A stretch of DNA of 64,000 bases from Vibrio ruber DSM 16370. Its GTDB lineage: Bacteria > Pseudomonadota > Gammaproteobacteria > Enterobacterales > Vibrionaceae. Positions 57,601 through 64,000 of this stretch are shown piece after piece. The stretch is taken from the NCBI RefSeq assembly GCF_900163965.1, contig NZ_FULE01000029.1:1-64000 (forward strand). Reading direction: 5' to 3'. The first letter of the stretch is position 1. Every line of letters begins with the position of its first letter. Position numbers and translations under genes: made by a program. Below the pieces are notes generated by a model. The model searched no databases. It had not been told where the DNA came from and saw only the letters and a program-made list of their open reading frames with translations.

Positions 57601-57664
57601 ATGCGCACCTTTTTTATGGCGCACCTTTGTATACGTAACGTTGATGAGGAAGGAGTTACCCCCT

Positions 57665-58225
57665 ATGTTGCACACACATAACCTAGTCTGGCCGATTGAA
57701 GATGATAAAGGTCAACCACTGAATCAGGTAAACATTCACACGATCGCCGTCGGACAACAGCGAGAACTGACCCGCCATCATCAACACGATGATAATCAAT
57801 TGCTTTGGGAATGTATTTGTCTGAGTACCGGACTGACATCCTCTGAATTGAAGAAGTTGGTCACTCCGGATTTCAACTCGATTCGAGAACAAGTTCTGGA
57901 ACTGATGCAATCCAATGCATCCACATTACTGGACGGTCAGTTTGACCTCAATGAACCGACATTACTGATCCCGATTCAGGGCGATGATGGTCAGGAAAAA
58001 ACCGGCTATAAACTTTGCCCGCCAACGGTTGCAACCACAGAACTGATGGAGACTCATCAGGACGAGTGGGAGAGAACTCTCTTTATCAGTGCCAGCTGCT
58101 GTGGGTTTACCCATCAGGAGCTCACCCGTTTGAGTCTGCCGGACTGGAATCAGCTTCAGGAGCGACTAATCGATTTTTTGCAACAACCGGCGGACTTCTT
58201 TCGCCAAGAGATGTTGAAGTCCTGA
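57665..58225 (+). CDS. Tail assembly chaperone, zero-frame product (gpE-like)
   Basis: From ATG 57665 (AGGAAGGAG 9 bases upstream) the protein has 186 residues, twice P2 gpE. It looks like two tandem E-like units: residues about 10-85 (ELTRHHQHDDNQLLWECICLSTGLTSSELKKLVTPDF) and about 105-180 (ELMETHQDEWERTLFISASCCGFTHQELTRLSLPDW). The second repeats the pattern helix-acidic-aromatic-(S/T)GxTxxEL-L-x-PDWN/PDFN. Chaperones of this kind coat the tape measure during tail assembly. Frame 57524-57664 is open but is intergenic. Confidence 0.85.
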   Translation: MLHTHNLVWPIEDDKGQPLNQVNIHTIAVGQQRELTRHHQHDDNQLLWECICLSTGLTSSELKKLVTPDFNSIREQVLELMQSNASTLLDGQFDLNEPTLLIPIQGDDGQEKTGYKLCPPTVATTELMETHQDEWERTLFISASCCGFTHQELTRLSLPDWNQLQERLIDFLQQPADFFRQEMLKS

Positions 58226-58344
58226 CAGACGTGATCCCGCTGGCCTACCACGTATCCCCAAAGGAGATCATGGAGTGGCGTATTGATGATGCTTTGCGCC
58301 GTTACTACTTAGCTGCGGCAAAACTGGGGATAGAGAAGAGATAA
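57665..58344 (+). CDS. Tail assembly chaperone, -1 frameshift product (gpE+E'-like)
   Basis: Slippage at T TTT TTG (58174-58180) moves ribosomes from the E frame into the -1 frame, which stays open to TAA at 58342-58344 and gives a 226-residue fusion. The added 54 residues include DVIPLAYHVSPKEIMEWRIDDALRRYY, the P2 GpE' signature (Y-H-x-S/P...LMEWR). Frameshifted E/E' pairs are a conserved feature of P2-type and siphophage tail assembly genes. The -1 frame has no start codon with a ribosome site of its own close to the E' part. Confidence 0.85.
58174..58180 (+). promoter_or_regulatory. Programmed -1 ribosomal frameshift site
   Basis: The heptamer TTTTTTG is read as T TTT TTG in the gpE frame (Asp-Phe-Leu), which is the canonical X XXY YYZ arrangement and the same heptamer as reported for P2 E/E'. 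A -1 slip gives TTT TTT G and enters the downstream open frame directly. Confidence 0.88.
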
Positions 58345-58347
58345 GTC

Positions 58348-60810
58348 ATGGCTGATTCGACAATAACGACTCAAGTGACGGTGATTCCCCGTCAGAAAAC
58401 AATGGAAAACCTCGTCGATAAATTACCGTCGGCCGGGGATGTGAAGGCGGAGGTGGTGAGTGCTGTCACACCGATCTTGAAACCGCTCAAACAAGCAGTT
58501 ACCTATGAACGTTCATTTGCTGATGTTAAAAAATCAGTGCACTTTGCCAGTGACCAAGAAGCCAATCAGTATCAGGGTAAAATGCAGCATTTGGCTGGTC
58601 AGCTGGGAGTAAAACAGGCAAATATTAACCAGATTGTCAGTGATGGAGCCCAATCCGGCATTGGAAAAGAACAACTGTTGTCATTTGCTGAATCCGTCTC
58701 AAAAGTCGCTGTCGTATGGAATGTATCGGCAAGAGAAGCAACTGAGACACTGGCCCGTTGGCGCACTTCGATGCAGCTCTCTCAGCAGCAAGCTGTCGGG
58801 TTGGCGAATGCAACAAATGCCTTGAGTCATAGTATGGGGGTTAAGGCGAAATCGGTGGCTGCAGTTGTGTCTGAACAGGGAGATACCGGCCTCAATGCCG
58901 GATTGAATGTTCAGCAAACAGCGGCATTATCCGCCAGCCTGCTGGCTGGTGGTGCCAGTGAAAAACAGGCCGGTGAAGCTATCCACAGTATTCTTGGGAC
59001 ACTCACCGCTGGAAAAGCTGACAAAGTGCAACAGCAAGCCGCGATGAAGACGCTGGATATTGAGCCTGCTGATTTGGCTCACCGAATGCAAACGGATGCT
59101 CAGGGAACATTGATTGATGTTTTCCAGCGTTTAAAAAATGTTTCGGCAGAAAAACGCCAAGGGGTTGTTTCTGACCTGTTTGGTGATAAATCCACAGCCG
59201 CGATTTTAAAGCTCGTCGATAATTTAGATCAGAATAATAAAGGTTTCATTGCCGCATCGAAGCTCACGGCTGAGAAAAGCAACTATTCGAATAGTATCGG
59301 CAGTGACTACAAGACGGTATCCAATACCTCTGCTTATAAGTTGGCGCAACTCAGTGCGCGTTTCGAACAGATAAGCATCACGTTGGGTGAGGGGTTATTA
59401 CCGGTTGTGGAGACGATGCTGCCACCGTTGCTCACTGTGGTCGATAGTATGAGTGCATTCGCCCAAACGAACCCTAAACTTGCCACGGGTTTACTGGCTG
59501 TGACTGCGGCTGCGATTCCGTTACTCAAAGTCGGATCGACGGTTGTTAATTTTTTCCGCGGGATGAAGGGCGGAGGTAAAGATCGTCTCAATCCCGAACG
59601 TAATTTATTTGCCGGTGGATTGGACAGAACCCGGCAAGCCGCCCGGCGCGCTACGCGTCAGCTAGCCCGACTGAATCGGGAGTTGAATGCGCTTGGGTCG
59701 CAACAGGGCAGTGATGCTGGATATGGCGATGATCGTGAATCTCGCCGCAAGCGTAAAAAAAATCCTCGGAAGCGTTCACGGTTCCGGCGTCGTTTTGCCG
59801 GTAGCTTCCGTCGTAAATCTGCGCGGTTCGGTCAGTTGCTCACTCGCTTTCCCCGTGTTGTCGGCAATGTATTTAAGGGTGCAAAACTAAAGTCGGGCAT
59901 CTCAAGTTTGATGCCCAAAGCCGGTGCTGTAGCTAAAGGCAATGGTATTGGTAAGAGATTATTCAGCGCCCGGACTGCCGGGAAGATGTTTAGTGGTGTG
60001 AAACTAAAGTCGGGTATTTCAAGTTTGATGCCTAAAGCCGGTGCTGTATTTAAAGGCCTTGGGAGGAAGTTATTCCGCCCTCTGGATATGGCTCTCAACG
60101 GGGTCGAGCTGGTTTCTGCGATCGCCAAGGGCAATCCTAAAAAGATAGCAGGGAAGGCCGGTGATCTGCTCGGGGGAATGGGCGGTGCGGCTTCCGGTGC
60201 GATGGCCGGAGCTGCAATTGGCTCTGTGGTTCCCATTCTTGGTACGGCTGTCGGTGGTCTCATTGGTTCTGTCGTGGGCGGGTTAGGCGGCAGTGAAGTA
60301 GGGCGTTGGCTTGGCGATACGGTCGGTTCACTGTTTGGTGCGAGTGATGAGAGCAACGACAAACAGGATCCGTCCCAGCGAAATTCTTCGAAACCGAATT
60401 CTTCGAAGAAACATGCTTCGAAGCAAGATCCGCTCAAAAAACAGCGCGGTATTTCGCTGAAATCCCTCGGTGGAATCGCGATGAAAGGCGCATCCTTTTT
60501 ATCTCTTGGCGGCATGTTGGGGGGGATGTTGAGTGATCAGGTCGTCTCTTGGTTTGGTGAAGATAAAACCGATAAAGCAGCCCCTGCAACGGTTGCCGAG
60601 CAGAGTAAAAAGCTCGAAAAATCTACCCAACAACAAATTAATTTTGCCCCCGTTATTCATATCACTCCGTCCGGTAATCCAACCTATGACCAAGGGGTTA
60701 GTCAGCAGCTATTAGAGCGGATGAAAGCTGAGCTGAGCCCGATCCTGATGGGGAATAATGATGTTGCAACCCGGGCAGATGCCAGTCTTTTAGACAGGAG
60801 CAATACATGA
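58348..60810 (+). CDS. Tail tape measure protein, P2 gpT-like
   Basis: The 820-residue protein is close to P2 gpT (815), predicting a tail of similar length. The N-terminal half is helical (TMENLVDKLPSAGDV..., the TP901/T-type core with LSHSMGVKAKSVAAVVSEQGD). Next is a hydrophobic segment (TGLLAVTAAAIPLLKVGSTVVNFF, about residues 375-400), then an extremely basic stretch (ESRRKRKKNPRKRSRFRRRF, about 464-483). A duplicated segment (two copies of KLKSGISSLMPKAGAV 39 residues apart) follows, then a glycine-zipper region (GAMAGAAIGSVV...GGLIGSVVGGLGG). It begins 3 bases after E'. Confidence 0.92.
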   Translation: MADSTITTQVTVIPRQKTMENLVDKLPSAGDVKAEVVSAVTPILKPLKQAVTYERSFADVKKSVHFASDQEANQYQGKMQHLAGQLGVKQANINQIVSDGAQSGIGKEQLLSFAESVSKVAVVWNVSAREATETLARWRTSMQLSQQQAVGLANATNALSHSMGVKAKSVAAVVSEQGDTGLNAGLNVQQTAALSASLLAGGASEKQAGEAIHSILGTLTAGKADKVQQQAAMKTLDIEPADLAHRMQTDAQGTLIDVFQRLKNVSAEKRQGVVSDLFGDKSTAAILKLVDNLDQNNKGFIAASKLTAEKSNYSNSIGSDYKTVSNTSAYKLAQLSARFEQISITLGEGLLPVVETMLPPLLTVVDSMSAFAQTNPKLATGLLAVTAAAIPLLKVGSTVVNFFRGMKGGGKDRLNPERNLFAGGLDRTRQAARRATRQLARLNRELNALGSQQGSDAGYGDDRESRRKRKKNPRKRSRFRRRFAGSFRRKSARFGQLLTRFPRVVGNVFKGAKLKSGISSLMPKAGAVAKGNGIGKRLFSARTAGKMFSGVKLKSGISSLMPKAGAVFKGLGRKLFRPLDMALNGVELVSAIAKGNPKKIAGKAGDLLGGMGGAASGAMAGAAIGSVVPILGTAVGGLIGSVVGGLGGSEVGRWLGDTVGSLFGASDESNDKQDPSQRNSSKPNSSKKHASKQDPLKKQRGISLKSLGGIAMKGASFLSLGGMLGGMLSDQVVSWFGEDKTDKAAPATVAEQSKKLEKSTQQQINFAPVIHITPSGNPTYDQGVSQQLLERMKAELSPILMGNNDVATRADASLLDRSNT
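59884..60057 (+). repeat. Tandem 117-bp (39-codon) duplication in the tape measure gene
   Basis: AAACTAAAGTCGGG...AAAGCCGGTGCTGTA occurs at 59884 and again at 60001. About 57 bases are nearly identical, with third-position changes, and weaker similarity continues (KGNGIGKRLF versus KGLGRKLF). Confidence 0.85.
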
Positions 60811-61187
60811 GAAAAATGATGTCATTAGGTGGCTTTGTGTTCTCATTGAGTGAACAAACACCGTATGAAAGTTTGCAGCGCACCAGCGATGGGGGATGGG
60901 TTTCTGTCCCTCGTTATGGTCAGAAACCCATCAGTCAGAATATGGGGCAGAGTTTGGAGAAAATCAGCATCAATGGCACCTGGTTTCGTGGCGAAGGCAT
61001 GAACAATATGAAGGCGCTGAGACAGTTACAGGCGCAGCGAAAACCTTTAGTGCTGTCAGACGGATACGGGCAGACCATGGGGCGATGGGTCATCAAACAA
61101 CTGCAAGAAAAACAAGATCGGATTATCGATGACGGGACTGCCTTTGTGGTGGGTTTCTCCATTGAATTAGAGGAATATGCAGAATGA
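60807..61187 (+). CDS. Tail protein U, P2 gpU-like
   Basis: The 126-residue protein has MSLGGFVFSLSEQTPYESLQRTS and the closing VVGFSIELEEY typical of P2 gpU, which caps or completes the tail. It overlaps the tape measure gene by 4 bases and gpX by 4 bases. Confidence 0.92.
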   Translation: MRKMMSLGGFVFSLSEQTPYESLQRTSDGGWVSVPRYGQKPISQNMGQSLEKISINGTWFRGEGMNNMKALRQLQAQRKPLVLSDGYGQTMGRWVIKQLQEKQDRIIDDGTAFVVGFSIELEEYAE

Positions 61188-61393
61188 GAACCGTGGTTAG
61201 TCGTGACGGAGACTTAGTGCCGCAATTATTATGGCTGTCACTGGGGCGGGATGATGATGAAGCGGAAGAGGCGCTTTATATGGTCAATCCCGGTCTGGCA
61301 CTTTACGGGCCAGTGCTACCGGCAGGTGTCGAAATCAAGTTGCCGATACTTCCTGAACCAGTGCCGACGAGGGTGATGAACATATGGGATTAG
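61184..61393 (+). CDS. Tail protein X, P2 gpX-like (LysM-related)
   Basis: The 69-residue protein with VVSRDGDLVPQLLWLSLGRDD and PGLALYGPVLPAGVEIKLP matches the gpX family, a short LysM-like baseplate hub component. It lies between U and D and overlaps both. Confidence 0.9.
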   Translation: MRTVVSRDGDLVPQLLWLSLGRDDDEAEEALYMVNPGLALYGPVLPAGVEIKLPILPEPVPTRVMNIWD

Positions 61394-62403
61394 GAATCAT
61401 GCCGCGGGTCCGAATCAGTGGGCCCGGGGAGCAAATTATCAATTCACGGCTGACCTCATGGGAACGGATTGATGTTTCTGCGGCTCAGTCGGATCAGATT
61501 ACATTACATATTGATACGGCAGGACAGACCGGGCTCCCGAAAGAAGGTGCCGAATTGGTATTTTCTGAAGGGTATGATGATCGGCTCGTCCATAAGGGAA
61601 AGTATGTGATTACCCGTATTTCACCCAAACTTTTTCCTCCGACAGTCACGATTGTGGCGACCGCTGCGCCGTTTCAGGCTCAAGACAACACCGGATTTAA
61701 AGAGCGCCATACGCGGACGTTTACTGAAATATCGCTGGCTGAGATCTTCCGTCAACTGGTGACATCTCATGGTTTTAGTCCGCGAGTGGCTTCTAAATTT
61801 GAAACGGTGTGGTTTAAACATATCGATCAGATGAACGAAACGGATAGCGCTTTCTTAGTCCGCCTGGCAAAGTGCCATGACGGAATTGCTAAACCTGTCG
61901 ATGGATTGTATGTACTGGCTGAAAAAGGACAGATTAAAACTATCACGGGGCAAGATGTCCCGTCAGTGACGGTAGATGTCTCCGATAATAATGATCCCTC
62001 AGATTTCAGACGGTTTATCAATTGCCAGCTCGAATTAGCGAGCCGAAGAAATTTTTTGGGTGTCAAAGCGAAATGGGTTGAGGGTTCTACCGGACTGGAA
62101 TATGAAGTCACTTCCGGAGAAGCCCCTTTTTTGATGTTGCAACAGGTTTATGAAGCTTCATCTACAGCGCAACAGGCATGTAATGAAGAACTGCAGAAAA
62201 TCAAGCGTGAAAAAGACAGTATCAGAATGGATTTGCCCGGTGACCCGTATTTGGTTGCAGAGGGTATTCTTGAACTCAACACATCGTTTCCTCCGGAAAT
62301 GGTTGGCCGGTGGTCGATTGATCAAGTGACCGCCCGCGGTGATAGTTCCGGTGGTTATCGCTGTTCTGTGACAGCGACACGACCGGCAAGAAAGACTCAA
62401 TGA
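61384..62403 (+). CDS. Baseplate hub protein D, P2 gpD-like
   Basis: The 339-residue hub protein between tube and spike (the gp27-like partner of gpV) has PRVRISGPGEQIINSRLTSWERIDVSAAQSDQI at the start. It has the family stretch MNETDSAFLVRLAKCHDGIAKPVDGLYVL in the middle and ends in Arg/Lys-rich ATRPARKTQ. P2 gpD is 387 residues. It is the last gene of the tail locus; no terminator is obvious in the 170 bases before cobT. Confidence 0.92.
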   Translation: MGLGIMPRVRISGPGEQIINSRLTSWERIDVSAAQSDQITLHIDTAGQTGLPKEGAELVFSEGYDDRLVHKGKYVITRISPKLFPPTVTIVATAAPFQAQDNTGFKERHTRTFTEISLAEIFRQLVTSHGFSPRVASKFETVWFKHIDQMNETDSAFLVRLAKCHDGIAKPVDGLYVLAEKGQIKTITGQDVPSVTVDVSDNNDPSDFRRFINCQLELASRRNFLGVKAKWVEGSTGLEYEVTSGEAPFLMLQQVYEASSTAQQACNEELQKIKREKDSIRMDLPGDPYLVAEGILELNTSFPPEMVGRWSIDQVTARGDSSGGYRCSVTATRPARKTQ

Positions 62404-62573
62404 CGACTCTTTGATGATCATTGTTCGCTTGGTCGTTGATATTTCTGTGCGCTCGTCACATCTTCTGTCCGAAAAAACAGTAACATAGCCGAAACCTTAG
62501 ATTCCGGTTAGACTTGAATGCATTGAGGTATGATGAAAATTTGCTGCTGTTGCGTGCTATAAGAGGATGAGAA

Positions 62574-63608
62574 ATGTTGGATACCAGTCTGAGTGATGTG
62601 ATTCAAAACCGAATTGACCAGAAAACTAAACCGCTTGGGGCTTTAGGTAAATTAGAGGCAGTGGCACATCAACTCGCATTGATTCAGAGTCAGGGACTGA
62701 CTCAACCGGTTGCGCAAATCCGGATTAATCAACCGACCGTGCTGGTGTTTGCCGGTGATCACGGCATTGCTGATGAAGGGGTGAGCATCGCACCCAGTGC
62801 TGTGACACAGCAGATGGTTCTCAATTTTCTTGCCGGTGGTGCAGGGGTGAACTGTTTTTGCCGAGCCAATCAGGTTGAACTGAAAGTGATCGACGCGGGA
62901 ATTTTAATTCCGGTTGAATCTGATTCACCGCAATTGATTGTACAACGCCTTGGCGAGCGGACGGGAAACTTGGCAAAAGAACCCGCTATGACGATGGCGC
63001 AGGTGGAACAAGGGATTGAGTTAGGGCGAAAAATTGCCTTAGAGACGATTCACAATGGATCGAACTTGGTTATGTTCGGTGAAATGGGAATTGGCAATAC
63101 CAGCAGTGCAGCGGCAATTTTAGCGGCATTATCGGCGGGTGACATTGAATCTTGTGTTGGTCTGGGAACTGGCATCTCACAGGAACAGTATCGGAAAAAA
63201 GTAGCGTTGGTGACAGCCGGTGTGCATCGAGCCAAAGGACAAGCGCCCAAAGAAATCCTTGCTCAAGTCGGTGGGTTTGAAATTGTCCAGATGGTCGGGG
63301 CTTTTTTAGCGGCCGCTGAGCAACAGGTGCCAATTCTCGTTGATGGTTTTATTGTCACTGTTGCTGCTTTGGTCGCTACACAGCTACAACCTGCGTGTCG
63401 TGAACTGATGATTTTTGCCCATCATTCACAAGAACCGGGACATCAGCGCGCGTTAGAAATCTTAGGAGCCAATCCGCTGCTGGATCTTGATCTGCGTTTG
63501 GGTGAGGGGACGGGCGCGGTACTCGCTGTGCCGCTCATCCGTGCTGCGGCTGAATTTTATAATACCATGGCCAGTTTTGCGGAAGCCGGAGTCGAAGTGA
63601 CATGTTAA
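62574..63608 (+). CDS. cobT: Nicotinate-nucleotide--dimethylbenzimidazole phosphoribosyltransferase
   Basis: This enzyme makes alpha-ribazole phosphate for the lower ligand of cobalamin. It has 344 residues and the CobT hallmarks [42 protein letters not shown] and [14 protein letters not shown] with the catalytic glutamate. AGAGGATGAGAA precedes the ATG. It overlaps cobS by 7 bases. No cobalamin riboswitch was seen upstream. Confidence 0.97.
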   Translation: MLDTSLSDVIQNRIDQKTKPLGALGKLEAVAHQLALIQSQGLTQPVAQIRINQPTVLVFAGDHGIADEGVSIAPSAVTQQMVLNFLAGGAGVNCFCRANQVELKVIDAGILIPVESDSPQLIVQRLGERTGNLAKEPAMTMAQVEQGIELGRKIALETIHNGSNLVMFGEMGIGNTSSAAAILAALSAGDIESCVGLGTGISQEQYRKKVALVTAGVHRAKGQAPKEILAQVGGFEIVQMVGAFLAAAEQQVPILVDGFIVTVAALVATQLQPACRELMIFAHHSQEPGHQRALEILGANPLLDLDLRLGEGTGAVLAVPLIRAAAEFYNTMASFAEAGVEVTC

Positions 63609-64000
63609 GTCGGGTTACCTACCAGATTGAACTGTTTCTATTGTCATTGAGTTTTTTCACTCGGATTCCTGTGCCAGCATCGGTGCCTTATTCGACTGAA
63701 CGGATGAATCAGTCCGGCCGCTATTTCTCGTTAGTCGGCTTGTTGCTCGGATTGATTTGCTATGGTGTTTACAGCCTCTGTGCGTTGGTGCTGCCGGAAC
63801 ATCTAAGTATTCTCCTGATGATGGTGTGTAGCTTACTGTTGACAGGGGCGTTTCACGAGGATGGTTTGACCGATATGGCTGATGGAATTGGCGGCGGGAT
63901 GACAACGGAACGACGTCTGGCAATTATGAAAGATAGCCGAATAGGGACTTATGGTGCTTCAGCGTTAATGATGGCGTTACTTGTTAAGTATAGTGTGCTC
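63602..64000 (+). CDS. cobS: Adenosylcobinamide-GDP ribazoletransferase, 5' part
   Basis: The frame starts at ATG 63602 and runs off the window after 133 codons. The cobalamin-5-phosphate synthase start ([18 protein letters not shown]) and the acidic metal site [18 protein letters not shown] are present. The first membrane segments are visible ([38 protein letters not shown]). It is translationally coupled to cobT. Confidence 0.95.
   Translation, partial: MLSRVTYQIELFLLSLSFFTRIPVPASVPYSTERMNQSGRYFSLVGLLLGLICYGVYSLCALVLPEHLSILLMMVCSLLLTGAFHEDGLTDMADGIGGGMTTERRLAIMKDSRIGTYGASALMMALLVKYSVL

Noticed and set aside
57524..57664. N-terminal extension of the gpE-like protein
   Set aside because: The extension runs through a strong terminator hairpin, lacks family similarity, and the ATG at 57665 has an excellent Shine-Dalgarno.
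62404..62573. Cobalamin riboswitch before cobT
   Set aside because: The 170-base gap is too short for a complete B12 aptamer and I do not see the conserved B12-box.

Overview
This window looks like a chromosomal segment of a Vibrionaceae bacterium, probably a Vibrio. The evidence is the glgC-glgA / tfoY / purR neighbourhood with a c-di-GMP (GEMM-I) riboswitch in front of tfoY, an intact cmoM-mukF-mukE-mukB block with elyC divergent to it, lrgA-lrgB-cdd, cmoA-cmoB and pheS-pheT-ihfA. Most of the first 43 kb is ordinary housekeeping sequence.

Layout. 1-5.4 kb: glycogen synthesis (glgCA), the TfoY regulator with its riboswitch, and PurR. 5.6-13.9 kb: elyC, cmoM and the MukBEF condensin. 14-16.7 kb: a three-gene gtr cassette (O-antigen glucosylation type). 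16.9-20.2 kb: an envelope module of a RimK-like ATP-grasp protein, a 7TM/inactive transglutaminase protein and a retropepsin-like lipoprotein. 20.3-27 kb: cmoB, cmoA, a DUF72 protein, aspS, tdk and two small conserved genes. 27.2-33.3 kb: two tRNA pairs (Cys-Gly and Leu-Gly) that bracket a tightly packed five-gene biosynthetic-looking operon (KAS III-like synthase, NAD-dependent epimerase/reductase, MBL-fold hydrolase, F390/CapK-like adenylating enzyme, ATP-grasp ligase). 33.5-43.5 kb: pheST, ihfA, tpm, purT with a PurR-box palindrome, cdd with a CRP-like site, lrgAB and sbcB.

43.97-62.4 kb is the most unusual region: a self-contained P2-type contractile tail locus with no recognisable capsid, portal, terminase, integrase, repressor or lysis gene. 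Its order (V-W-J-I-H... FI-FII-E/E'-T-U-X-D) follows the P2 tail module, so it is best read as a tailocin (phage-tail-like particle). It begins with a small zinc-finger protein resembling phage late antiterminator Q. Next come three tandem 133-bp repeats, each holding a promoter-like element directly followed by an intrinsic terminator, and then the tail operon, which itself contains several more terminator-like hairpins. I infer a Q-dependent antitermination switch in which the start module has been triplicated. The fibre region carries two near-identical cassettes of a C-type-lectin/FGE-fold fibre plus small chaperone, two other fibre types, two intact copies of the baseplate-attachment protein, and fossil fragments of J, I, H and a small pre-sheath gene. 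These point to repeated recombination that swaps host-range modules. The tail assembly chaperone has a T TTT TTG slippery heptamer in the correct frame for a -1 frameshift (E/E'), and its E part appears to be two tandem E-like domains.

After the tail locus the window ends in cobT and the 5' part of cobS. All calls rest on reading the sequence and on family knowledge; no database search was possible.
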